The notes under the pieces are model-generated. The model worked only from the letters and a program-made list of their open reading frames with translations. It did no database searches and had not been told where the DNA came from. Below are positions 56,282 through 64,000 of a stretch of 64,000 bases of DNA, one piece after another. This stretch comes from a virus: positions 1 through 64,000 of the IMG/VR virus record IMGVR_UViG_3300034101_006325. One strand, given 5' to 3'. Position 1 is the stretch's first letter. Each line of letters starts with the position of its first letter. The position numbers and the translations under genes were made by a program.

Positions 56282-56937
56282 TCAAATGGTCCTCTAATTA
56301 CACCATTTATTGTTAATCCAAAAGCAGCTAAAGTATCATCAAATTTTCCTGTTTCTTTCACGAGATCCAACATTTGTCGAGCAATTTCTCTAATCTCCAG
56401 CTGCGCATGCTCTGAGTAACGTAGATGAAGAAAGTGATAAAAGCTTCTAAAATTAAACATGACATCTGCAGTAATTTGATTTCCATAAGGCAAATAAAAT
56501 CTTGCAGACTCTTTGGCACGTTTTCTTGGAACACCTTTTTTAACCAGCCTGTTTAAAGCTTCATGGTATTCTTTTAAAGAATTTTCCATGTGAGTAATGT
56601 AATTGAGACGTTCCTCTTCATCCCAATCTACTGGCGTGTAATATTTGTCGTCTTTGAGTTCTTTGTACCTTGCTGACTCCGCATTGATTGATACGCCTAC
56701 TCTGTGTTTCAATAGATGCACGTGTGACGCAATATCTGTTGTTACCAAAAAATGAAGACTTGACTTTTCAAAAACAGAATGATGTTCATTTTCAGCCAAC
56801 ATCTTAAGAAGCTGAGGAATTCTATTCCTCTTTTCTTCGTTTAATTCTCGAGAAGTTGAAGTCCACGCAGAAAGTGCGTGTGTTTCATCAGACCCATAAG
56901 TTCCAATTAATTCTACCCTATTTTGACTAGAAGGCAT
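56278..56937 (-). CDS. thyX: Flavin-dependent thymidylate synthase ThyX
   Basis: The 219-residue protein carries L-L-K-H-R-V-G-V-S-I-N-A-E-S-A-R-Y, which fits the ThyX motif R-H-R-x2-S-x-N-x-x-S-x-R-Y (with K for the first R), and later Y-L-P-Y-G-N-Q and R-Y-S-E-H-A-Q-L-E-I-R. It makes dTMP from dUMP using FAD and methylene-tetrahydrofolate. Orthodox in length. Pairs with the downstream thymidylate kinase. Confidence 0.9.
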   Translation of the reverse strand: MPSSQNRVELIGTYGSDETHALSAWTSTSRELNEEKRNRIPQLLKMLAENEHHSVFEKSSLHFLVTTDIASHVHLLKHRVGVSINAESARYKELKDDKYYTPVDWDEEERLNYITHMENSLKEYHEALNRLVKKGVPRKRAKESARFYLPYGNQITADVMFNFRSFYHFLHLRYSEHAQLEIREIARQMLDLVKETGKFDDTLAAFGLTINGVIRGPFE

Positions 56938-56957
56938 AAATTTATATTGTCCGTGGA

Positions 56958-57254
56958 TTACTTTGCTTGATCTATGAAAATTAATAATTTTTCTTTTAGC
57001 TTTTCTTCAATAAATTTTTTCAATTCTTTGTCGTTAATAATGGATGCAGCTGCAACATCCGCTGCCGAATATTTTCTCTGTCTAGAAGAACTATCCTTGG
57101 AAGTATGATTAATGTGCGTCACAAGAATAGTTTTAAAATATTGAGCTAATAGACGAAGAGCTTCGTCTGTTGGACCATTAAAAGCATAATCTGGGATGCC
57201 TCTAGCAAGTTCTTCTTTTATCAACTGTTTTAACTGAGTTTTTGTTAATTTCAT
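56958..57254 (-). CDS. Tag-bearing small protein
   Basis: A 98-residue protein that starts M-K-L-T-K-T-Q-L-K-Q-L-I-K-E-E-L, a perfect copy of the shared tag. The remainder is helical and charged (F-I-E-E-K-L-K-E-K-L-L-I-F-I). No domain known. It lies between the ThyX and ribonucleotide reductase genes, so tag-bearing genes are scattered among metabolic ones. Confidence 0.65.
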   Translation of the reverse strand: MKLTKTQLKQLIKEELARGIPDYAFNGPTDEALRLLAQYFKTILVTHINHTSKDSSSRQRKYSAADVAAASIINDKELKKFIEEKLKEKLLIFIDQAK

Positions 57255-57276
57255 AATTTTATCTTCTCAATTTAAT

Positions 57277-59868
57277 TCAGCATTTTGACCAACCACAAGA
57301 AGAACATGTGACGCATCCTTCTTTGTAAACAAGCGCATCTGATGAACATTGCGTGCATGTTTTGTCTGATGAAGTTGCCTTGACTCCATCAGGAATGTAG
57401 CTCTTCAATACTCTAGCTAGAACCCTAGAGAAAGACTGCATGTCGCTGTGTTTGTCTTTCTGCAGCTGTTCAACAACATATTGAACAGGTACACCGTGTC
57501 GAAGAGCTAGCGAAAGTGATCTGGTGAATGCTCCGTGATTTGGATTGGCGAATAGTTCAACAATATCCTTAAACATTAACGAATCGTCGTCCCCTACAGG
57601 AATTTGCAAATTGTAAGTTGCAACTCCATCCTTCTTACCATTCTTGATAAGATTTCCAACCTTCGCCTTCTTCGGTACTTCAACATGATGCGATAATCCA
57701 CAGAAGATCTCGTATGGCTTGCCTTCAAGCCTGCCGACCAACACCAGGTATGATTCCTGACCTTCAGAACCTTTTACATTAATTCTGTGAATGTCGCACG
57801 GTAATTCTTTCGGACGTTTTGGCGCATGATTCTCTATCATGGTTTCCGGTTGACCGTCAGTTTCAACCTTCTTCGCTTCTTTCGGCGTATCCTGCACGAG
57901 CACACCGGTTCGACATCCATCTCGATAAACTGTAAAACCTTTGCAACCTGCTTCCCATGCTGCCATGTAAACATCAGCAACGACTTCACGTGTTACTTCG
58001 TTAGGAAGATTGCATGTCTTTGAGATGGCGTGACATACCCACTGTTGGGCAGCAGCTTGAAGCTTAACTGACATGGGCCAATCAACATCGTTGCTTGTTG
58101 CCTTCCAATAAGGCGATTCAGCAATTTGCTCGTCTGACTTTCCTGTAGCATCCATCCACTTCTTAAAGCCGTGGTGATAAACTTTATACTCCTGCCACTT
58201 ATCACCAAGCTGATCAATGAAATCTACCCTTGCAGTTGTGTCTGTTGGATTGATCTTCTTTCGTCTTGTGTAAGACAAGAGATACGCAGGTTCGATGCCG
58301 CTTGTTGTTTGAGTAAGACATGAAACGGAGCCGGCCGGCGCAGTTGTCGTCAGCGCAATATTTCGCCTGCCATATTTTGACCAGTCTGCATGCAGATCTT
58401 TGTCGACATTCATGATCCTTTTGAGGAACTCACTATTGTTTTCAAGCTTCCAGTCATAAACAGGGAAAGCACCTCGATCCTTTGCCATGTCGACAGATGA
58501 ACGGTACGCAGATAGCGCAAGTGCTCTATAAATTTCTTCTGTTTTATCTACTGATTGTTGCGTGCCGTACACAACACCAATTGCTGCCAATGCATCACCA
58601 ATTCCTGTGATTCCGAGACCAGTTCGTCGAGCGCCGCTGGCAGCTTTTTTAATTTTCTTCCAAAGCTCAATTTCTGGTCTTTTAACAGCATCTGACTCTG
58701 GGTCTTCTTCGATCTTATTTAAGATGGCATCGACAGCCTCGATCTCAAGATCAACAAGATCGTCCATCAACTTTTGTGCCTTCGCAGAAACCTTCTTGAA
58801 CTTTTCAAAGTCAAACGACGCTGTAGGAAGGTAAGAATCCTTGACAAACTTTGTGAGATTAATCAGGAGAAGACGACAGGAGTCGTACGGGCTAAGGATC
58901 AATTCAGCGCATGGATTTGTAGAAACATTAGCGTATCCCTTTGAAGCATAGGCTTCTGTTGGAGTCATCTTCTTTACTGTATCCCAGAATAGAAGACCTG
59001 GTTCTGCAGAAGTCCATGCAGCATCAATGACTTGATTCCAGAGCTCGCGAGCCCGTACAACTTTTGTAACCTTTGCTTCTTCAACGGATGATTCAACTGG
59101 CCATCGAAGAGTGAATTCTTTGTCATCCTTCACAGCGTTCATAAATTCATCAGTGAGTCTAATGGAAATGTTGGCTCCTGTGACCTTCTTTAAATCTCGC
59201 TTGATGTTGATGAAGGTTTCAACTTCAGGATGCATCACAGAGATTGTGAGCATTAGCGCACCACGACGACCACCTTGAGCAACCTCACGGCATGTGTTGG
59301 AGAATCGTTCCATGAAAACACCGATGCCGTCAGTTGTTCCGGCTGCATTAGCAGTGGCAAGACCCTTTGGGCGAATTGTTGAGACGTCGAATCCAACACC
59401 GCCGCGGCGCTTCATAATTTGAGCCTGCTCCTGATCAGTGAAGAGGATTCCACCGTAAGAGTCCTGGGGAGAATCAATAACAAAACAATTCGATAACGAT
59501 TGGAGTTTATATGGATTTCCCATGGCTGACATCGGAGAACCCTGTGGAACAACAGCACCAATTCCACGTGATTCGGCAGCCAATTGCTCCAAAGTCATCG
59601 TTGACTTCTTTGTTACGTCCAAATGATCAGTGTCTGCAAGAAGACAAAAGATCTCTTTTTCAGATAACGGATTGGGATACTTGGCTTCGATACGAGCAAA
59701 CTCACGAGTAAGACGAAGGTGCATATCAGTCGGCGTCTTCTCAAGAACTTGACCCTTTGCATCTCTCAATGCATATTTGTCGACAAAAACTGATGCTGCC
59801 AATTCATCACCTCCAAAGTAGGACAATGATGCTTCATATGCTTCGGCTCTTGTATACGTCTTGCTCAT
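57277..59868 (-). CDS. nrdJ: Adenosylcobalamin-dependent ribonucleotide reductase (class II)
   Basis: The 863-residue protein has the RNR barrel: L-S-N-C-F-V-I-D, R-G-G-V-G-F-D-V-S, the finger loop N-P-C-A-E and T-T-A-P-A-G-S-V-S. The C-terminal zinc/redox end (C-T-Q-C and C-S-S-C-G-W-S-K-C) is typical of class II NrdJ. It reduces ribonucleotides without a small subunit, needing host or imported B12. No nrdB or nrdD/G is present in the window, which supports class II. It follows the helicase operon. Confidence 0.93.
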   Translation of the reverse strand: MSKTYTRAEAYEASLSYFGGDELAASVFVDKYALRDAKGQVLEKTPTDMHLRLTREFARIEAKYPNPLSEKEIFCLLADTDHLDVTKKSTMTLEQLAAESRGIGAVVPQGSPMSAMGNPYKLQSLSNCFVIDSPQDSYGGILFTDQEQAQIMKRRGGVGFDVSTIRPKGLATANAAGTTDGIGVFMERFSNTCREVAQGGRRGALMLTISVMHPEVETFINIKRDLKKVTGANISIRLTDEFMNAVKDDKEFTLRWPVESSVEEAKVTKVVRARELWNQVIDAAWTSAEPGLLFWDTVKKMTPTEAYASKGYANVSTNPCAELILSPYDSCRLLLINLTKFVKDSYLPTASFDFEKFKKVSAKAQKLMDDLVDLEIEAVDAILNKIEEDPESDAVKRPEIELWKKIKKAASGARRTGLGITGIGDALAAIGVVYGTQQSVDKTEEIYRALALSAYRSSVDMAKDRGAFPVYDWKLENNSEFLKRIMNVDKDLHADWSKYGRRNIALTTTAPAGSVSCLTQTTSGIEPAYLLSYTRRKKINPTDTTARVDFIDQLGDKWQEYKVYHHGFKKWMDATGKSDEQIAESPYWKATSNDVDWPMSVKLQAAAQQWVCHAISKTCNLPNEVTREVVADVYMAAWEAGCKGFTVYRDGCRTGVLVQDTPKEAKKVETDGQPETMIENHAPKRPKELPCDIHRINVKGSEGQESYLVLVGRLEGKPYEIFCGLSHHVEVPKKAKVGNLIKNGKKDGVATYNLQIPVGDDDSLMFKDIVELFANPNHGAFTRSLSLALRHGVPVQYVVEQLQKDKHSDMQSFSRVLARVLKSYIPDGVKATSSDKTCTQCSSDALVYKEGCVTCSSCGWSKC

Positions 59869-59938
59869 ATCAACATGTCTCCTGAGTTCTTTTGACGGGA
59901 TGCATAACTATACTCCATTTAATTTGAAAAGATTTAAT

Positions 59939-61357
59939 TTAAACATTCGTAGGCTTTGCGGAAAATTCATTTTTTAATTCTTTCCATTTGGCCCGCAATG
60001 CCTTTTTTTGTTCTGCTTCGTCTGATTCTGATGCAACCTCAGGGGTATCGGCAGAACCAGTAATCTCAAATTTACTTTGTGCTGTATTTATCTTGACAGG
60101 ATAAACCAAACCGTCCCGACCAGCACGATTTTTAGCAACAAAGAGACGACCCCATCCGCTAGCTTTCTCATGAGACCTTCGAGAGATAGAGATGATAAAA
60201 TCACAGATCATTGCCTTGCCGTATGCCTCCGACATATTGGTCATGTCGATGATCTCGCTGTTGGCGCCTTCCTTGTTGGACTGAGATGCAGTCCAAATTG
60301 GTACTCCAATTTCCATTGCAAGACCTCGCAACTCCTCATATACAAGTTTTAACTCATGACGAAGAGAATCAAACTGACGCGATGACCTCATGATATCTGC
60401 ATAATCAATAATAATAATGTCAGGCTTAAACCCTTTGAGATCTAACCTCTCAACGTGTGAACGTATTGTAAAAACTGAGGCTGTATTCGTCGGATATTCC
60501 TTGATAAAAAGACGACCCAATGACATGTTTTTATACTTGTCAATGACTTCATTTTTGTGATCCATAACTTCATTAGAGTCCATATCGCAGAGATTGGAAT
60601 CGTAACGAATGCCTACAGCTGTCTCTGATAACTCAAAAGTATAATGCAGAACATTTTTGCCTTGACGTAAAGCATTGGCGCCAATCATAGTAAGCCAATG
60701 CGATTTTCCGCTGCCGCTGCCTCCGACTACGCAAAGAAGCTCTCCTTTACCGCTGCCACCGTTAAGCAATTCTTTCTTATCGAGGTCTGGCAGGCCTGTT
60801 GGAATGGTGTCTCGGCGGAGGCGTGTAAACCTTGCATCCATCTCATTGAAAAAGTCGTGGCCGACAGACGGTGCTGTTCCAACTTGGACAGCGCGCCTGA
60901 TTGATTCAACGATAGACTCGTACTTATTTGCCTGCATTTGATCGACAGCATCCTCAAGAGCCTTTTTTAAGGCCTGCTTTCGACAAAAATCAAGCGACTT
61001 TTCTTTGACAAATTGAAGATCTCCTGGGTCGGGGTTGGCCTTCATTCTTTGCAAGTACTCAATAATTTGGTCCCGCAGCATGACATCGGTGCCGACCTTG
61101 AGATCTTCACGAATGATTGTGACAAGAAGTTGAAGCGTCGGAAAAACCTTGTATTTTCGTGAATAAGCAAAATATCTATCGGCCAAAAATTGCAGGTACT
61201 TGAGCTCAAAATAGGATGAGTCAAATACTTCCATCATTTGTTCGGCAAATTTCCAATCTGTCAAAAGTGTTTGCATAATCTTTTCTTGAAAAGATTTGCC
61301 ATAAGATCCAAAAGTTTGCTTCACAATGCCGTTTGCTGTTTTATCGTTTTCCAACAT
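59939..61357 (-). CDS. Replicative DnaB-like helicase
   Basis: The 472-residue protein is an SF4 RecA-fold helicase: Walker A G-G-S-G-S-G-K-S-H, Walker B-like I-I-I-I-D-Y-A-D, and the C-terminal loop N-R-A-G-R-D-G. The N-terminal 180 residues are helical, as in DnaB or T4 gp41. It unwinds DNA 5'-3' at the fork with the polymerase at 32599. ATG follows the flap-nuclease stop by 10 nt. Confidence 0.9.
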   Translation of the reverse strand: MLENDKTANGIVKQTFGSYGKSFQEKIMQTLLTDWKFAEQMMEVFDSSYFELKYLQFLADRYFAYSRKYKVFPTLQLLVTIIREDLKVGTDVMLRDQIIEYLQRMKANPDPGDLQFVKEKSLDFCRKQALKKALEDAVDQMQANKYESIVESIRRAVQVGTAPSVGHDFFNEMDARFTRLRRDTIPTGLPDLDKKELLNGGSGKGELLCVVGGSGSGKSHWLTMIGANALRQGKNVLHYTFELSETAVGIRYDSNLCDMDSNEVMDHKNEVIDKYKNMSLGRLFIKEYPTNTASVFTIRSHVERLDLKGFKPDIIIIDYADIMRSSRQFDSLRHELKLVYEELRGLAMEIGVPIWTASQSNKEGANSEIIDMTNMSEAYGKAMICDFIISISRRSHEKASGWGRLFVAKNRAGRDGLVYPVKINTAQSKFEITGSADTPEVASESDEAEQKKALRAKWKELKNEFSAKPTNV

Positions 61358-61367
61358 TTAATAATTC

Positions 61368-62318
61368 CTAGACATTAATGCAGTTAAATGCATAGAACAA
61401 TTCTTCAACATCAAAGTCACCTATACCTTCTTTGATGAGAGACTTCAGTAGACCTACTTTATTTTTACGAGGGACAAATGTATCTATCGTATGTTGCACC
61501 TTGGAAATTTGAGTCGCAGACATCATGCTGCCATCGAGGTGGACAAGCTTCCAATTCCTCATAAGCTCATCTTTGCTCTCAATTATTTTCTTGTATACGA
61601 CTGACTCGGATGCATGAGACTGGCAGAAAGAAAGAACTTCCTGAATTGTGATATCATCATCACCGCCTAGGAAAGGCAATTTCTTGGCGACAGTTTTAAA
61701 ACCTAGTCCTTTTATGCCAGGAACATTGTCGCCAGGATCTCCACAAATCGCCTTGGCAACTGCGAAGTTGTGTGTCTTTATCCTATATTCTTCAAAAATA
61801 TCGTCCTTGGTTACTACCTGTTTTTTATGCAAGGAATAAATTCGAGTCTTGCCGTCCAACAGTTGATACATGTCCTTGTCGGAAGAGACAATCACCTTTT
61901 CATCAAGTCTAAATGGACCCTTACATAAAAACGCGACAATGTCATCACCTTCACAGTCGGAAACATAGACCTGACAGACAGGTGAGTGCTTCAACATCTC
62001 AAGAAGAGTTATTAGCTGATGCTTTCTATTCTCTTCGGATTCAGGGATATCGTCGCCATAAAAACGATTGAGCTTCTCTGGACGTCTTCCGAGTTTATAC
62101 TCTGAAAATATTTTTCTTCTACGAAGCGATCCTCCTCCTTCCCATGCCACGATGACTCGAGAAGGACAAATTTCAGTCACTATTCTCTTGAGCGTCTTCA
62201 AGAAGCCAATGCAACCTCCCATTTGATAACCATGCGAGGACATTTGTGGATAAGCGGCCCAAGATCTAATGAATAAGTTTTGGCCATCGACTATGAGCAC
62301 GGGTCTTTCTGAAGACAT
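61368..62318 (-). CDS. 5'-3' exonuclease / RNase H-like flap nuclease (copy 2)
   Basis: ATG 62318 (MSSERPVLIVDGQNLF). The 316-residue protein has V-D-G-Q-N at the start, E-G-D-D-I-V-A, S-S-D-K-D-M-Y-Q-L-L and the helix-hairpin-helix G-D-P-G-D-N-V-P-G-I-K-G-L-G. Layout resembles T4 RNase H and T5 exonuclease. It is in the helicase operon, so it is probably the primer-removal enzyme of replication, whereas copy 1 (13885) may have another role. Confidence 0.9.
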   Translation of the reverse strand: MSSERPVLIVDGQNLFIRSWAAYPQMSSHGYQMGGCIGFLKTLKRIVTEICPSRVIVAWEGGGSLRRRKIFSEYKLGRRPEKLNRFYGDDIPESEENRKHQLITLLEMLKHSPVCQVYVSDCEGDDIVAFLCKGPFRLDEKVIVSSDKDMYQLLDGKTRIYSLHKKQVVTKDDIFEEYRIKTHNFAVAKAICGDPGDNVPGIKGLGFKTVAKKLPFLGGDDDITIQEVLSFCQSHASESVVYKKIIESKDELMRNWKLVHLDGSMMSATQISKVQHTIDTFVPRKNKVGLLKSLIKEGIGDFDVEELFYAFNCINV

Positions 62319-62383
62319 AAGGACCTTATATAACACCTACAATAAACCAGTACAACTTAAAATTTTAACAATAATTACAAGAC

Positions 62384-63091
62384 ATGAGTCAAACGCTGCT
62401 GCGTGAATATCTTGATCTGATGCTTGAAAAAATTCGATCAAAAAAGAAAGTAAAGACAAAATTTGGAAAACCAAATTTTGATCTTGAAGAATTTAAATCT
62501 CTACCGAATGAAGCAATCATGAGAGCGTATGCGATGAATTATTTGGATCCCTTAGGACAAGGAAGCTCAAGAATTGCATTCGTTTTATCTGGCAATAGAC
62601 AGAAAGTGTTGAAGATAGCTCTCAATGAAAAAGGTCTTGCACAAAATAAAGCTGAACTAGAGGTATATACAGACCCTGCTACTGCCGACATGGCGGCAAA
62701 AATATACGATACAGACGAGAACAATCGTTGGGTAATCGCTGATATCGTCAGACCTCTAACGAACCCAATGGAATTTAAAAAGTTAACGGGAACGGATTGG
62801 GATCAATTTGTGCAAGACATGATGTCGTCTGTTTCTCAGGCTGCAAGAAGAAGAGATATGAAGTTAAGGGATGACGCGCCTGAATTTACAAAAAAGGTCT
62901 ATAGAATGGCTGAAAAAGGAAGCAATAAACTTCGTCAAGGCGACTTGACAGTTTTAGACCATTGGGGTAAAACAGCGGATGGCAGGGTCGTAATACTTGA
63001 TTATGGCTTCACAGTAGATGTTGGAGAAAAATACTACGACAAAAAGCCACAAAAAGTCGCGGTTCAAGACGATATTCCTACTGGCCGGTAG
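62384..63091 (+). CDS. Protein-kinase-fold-like phage protein
   Basis: A 235-residue plus-strand protein. G-Q-G-S-S-R-I-A-F-V-L (glycine-rich loop) then V-L-K-I-A-L-N-E (Lys), and late D-L-T-V-L-D-H-W-G and V-I-L-D-Y-G-F-T (D-Y-G in place of D-F-G) suggest a diverged protein or small-molecule kinase fold. The N-terminus (L-L-R-E-Y-L-D-L-M-L-E-K-I-R) is a distant tag-like helix. It is convergent with the dUTPase gene, overlapping it by 14 nt. Activity unproven. Confidence 0.6.
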   Translation: MSQTLLREYLDLMLEKIRSKKKVKTKFGKPNFDLEEFKSLPNEAIMRAYAMNYLDPLGQGSSRIAFVLSGNRQKVLKIALNEKGLAQNKAELEVYTDPATADMAAKIYDTDENNRWVIADIVRPLTNPMEFKKLTGTDWDQFVQDMMSSVSQAARRRDMKLRDDAPEFTKKVYRMAEKGSNKLRQGDLTVLDHWGKTADGRVVILDYGFTVDVGEKYYDKKPQKVAVQDDIPTGR

Positions 63092-63515
63092 AGCCAAAGC
63101 CTCCTGAGCCTCTGTCGGTCTTGGTTAAGCTCTCTGTCACCTGGAATATCCCACGAAAAACTCTTGAAAATATCATCTGAGCAATCCTATCGCCTTTATT
63201 GACAATAAATTCCTCGTCACCTGTATTCAACAGAATGACCTTGATTTCTCCTCTAAAATCTTCATCAACTGTTCCCGGTGTGTTCAGTACTGTGATGCCA
63301 TACTTGGCAGCCAGACCGGACCTAGGACGAACCTGTGCCTCAAAACCTGGTGGCAGTTCGATCTTTAAACCTGTCGACACCATTGCACGGCGACCAGGTC
63401 TAATGATCAAATTTTCATTTGCGTAAAGATCACAACCGGCTGATCCTTGTGTTTGATACTTTGGAACAAGACTGTTGTCATCTACCTCACAACGAATCCA
63501 AAATATATCACTCAT
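63078..63515 (-). CDS. dut: Trimeric dUTPase
   Basis: The 145-residue protein has all five motifs: A-G-C-D-L-Y-A, R-P-R-S-G-L-A, N-T-P-G-T-V-D-E-D-F-R-G-E-I, G-D-R-I-A-Q-M-I-F and the C-terminal R-G-S-G-G-F-G-S-T-G. It hydrolyses dUTP to dUMP, preventing uracil in DNA and supplying ThyX. It overlaps the RecA gene by 8 nt. Confidence 0.94.
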   Translation of the reverse strand: MSDIFWIRCEVDDNSLVPKYQTQGSAGCDLYANENLIIRPGRRAMVSTGLKIELPPGFEAQVRPRSGLAAKYGITVLNTPGTVDEDFRGEIKVILLNTGDEEFIVNKGDRIAQMIFSRVFRGIFQVTESLTKTDRGSGGFGSTGQ

Positions 63516-64000
63516 CTGTCATTCCTCCTTCTCCATCACCCTCCCCAGAAGGATCTCCTCCTGTGGTCACAAGTGCTGAGTCAATAACTGTCAAAAGATA
63601 GTTTCTGTATTTCTCATCCTTCAGCATTTCACCAAATTCCGACTTATAAAACTTCTTTTCCAATACAACTTCGCCTGTCTTTGCATTGACGACTGAAAGC
63701 TCTTTCCAAGCACCCTCTCCGCTGAGATTGATCTCAAGACCGTCTCGTTTCACAGGACCGTTGGCCTTGCAGTGAGCACGAGACTCATCGAAAAGATATT
63801 CGTCTTCGACGATGCCTTTGCCAAAGATGATGTCAAATTCGCACTTTCTAAATGGTGCTGCAACCTTGTTCTTTTTAATTGTGACCGTTGTATGAATACC
63901 GATGGTATTGCCGGCCTTGTCCTTTACCTGATTTCCGCTACCGAGTCGAATGCGAACCGACGAATGAAATGGAATAGCCTTCCCACCGGGTGTCACTGCT
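63508..64000 (-). CDS. recA: RecA recombinase (C-terminal part, runs off right edge)
   Basis: About 163 residues are visible, entering from beyond base 64000. T-P-G-G-K-A-I-P-F-H-S-S-V-R follows RecA loop L2, and K-N-K-V-A-A-P-F-R-K-C-E-F-D-I-I-F-G-K-G-I is the core RecA signature. The C-terminus is unusual: an extra A-W-K-E-L-S-V domain and an acidic Gly/Glu tail. It is a bacterial-type RecA rather than T4 UvsX. Confidence 0.85.
   Translation of the reverse strand, partial: AVTPGGKAIPFHSSVRIRLGSGNQVKDKAGNTIGIHTTVTIKKNKVAAPFRKCEFDIIFGKGIVEDEYLFDESRAHCKANGPVKRDGLEINLSGEGAWKELSVVNAKTGEVVLEKKFYKSEFGEMLKDEKYRNYLLTVIDSALVTTGGDPSGEGDGEGGMTDE

Noticed and set aside
1-64000. tRNA genes and CRISPR arrays
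   Set aside because: I saw no T-arm-like sequences with a matching acceptor stem and no regularly spaced repeats. This was by eye; a tRNA scan would be decisive.

Overview
This window looks like part of a large tailed-phage genome (jumbo or T4-like scale). It carries a nearly complete phage replication and nucleotide kit on one strand: a bacterial-type DNA polymerase III alpha subunit, DnaB-like helicase, two 5'-3' flap exonucleases, a RecA running off the right edge, a B12-dependent ribonucleotide reductase, two ThyX-like proteins, two dUTPase types, thymidine kinase, dCMP deaminase, thymidylate kinase, an IMPDH-like enzyme and a nucleoside deoxyribosyltransferase. Genes are short, tightly packed and often overlap by 4 nt. 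I recognise no terminase, portal, major capsid or tail gene here, so the morphogenesis module must lie elsewhere. Several genes (an AgmX/PglI C-terminal domain protein, a formylglycine-generating-enzyme-like protein, a secreted Cys-rich protein) resemble myxobacterial or other deltaproteobacterial genes. I therefore infer a Myxococcota or related host, with moderate confidence.

Layout. 1-5.4 kb: an array of tiny paralogous proteins beginning M-K-x-G-D/S-L-V (probable SH3/KOW-like barrels), interrupted by a Gly-rich putative virion protein and the AgmX-like membrane protein. 5.4-13.9 kb: an AT-richer accessory block with a half-size EamA transporter, J-domain protein, sugar cupin, FGE-like protein, HExxH protein, trypsin-like lipoprotein, MBD4-like glycosylase, UDPGP-like protein and Nudix hydrolase. 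13.9-24.8 kb: second flap nuclease, PMM-like phosphatase, PolX-like nucleotidyltransferase, isocitrate lyase, GapR-like protein, ligase-like nucleotidyltransferase, nitrilase and structural-looking proteins. 24.8-29.7 kb: probable virion or lysis proteins and a superoxide dismutase-like protein. 29.7-41.3 kb: nucleotide metabolism, epimerases and DNA polymerase III. 41.3-53.4 kb: actin/Hsp70-like ATPase, Cys-knuckle protein, IMPDH, Dps-like protein, HNH nuclease, S66 peptidase, DNA methyltransferase, endolysin, Hsp20. 53.4-64 kb: a large structural-looking protein, thymidylate kinase, ThyX, ribonucleotide reductase, helicase, flap nuclease, kinase-like protein, dUTPase, RecA.

The most striking observation is at the 5' end of the DNA polymerase gene (36,136-36,176, minus strand). 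The reading frame is open up to the conserved PHP metal motif H-A-H-S, then meets TAG immediately after a TCG serine codon. A perfect 10-bp GC-rich hairpin follows. A second TCG, 35 nt downstream in another frame, continues exactly with G-F-S-T-F-D-G. Skipping the 35-nt gap recreates the canonical H-x-H-S-x-x-S-x-x-D-G motif. Matched take-off and landing codons, a stop after take-off and a gap hairpin are the hallmarks of T4 gene 60 programmed translational bypassing; here the gene would be the replicative polymerase.

A second systemic signal is a shared N-terminal peptide (roughly M-K-I/L-T-x-x-Q-L-K-x-L-I-K-E-E) on at least nine otherwise unrelated proteins. It resembles in logic the T4 capsid-targeting sequence removed by the prohead protease, and may mark proteins packaged inside the virion.
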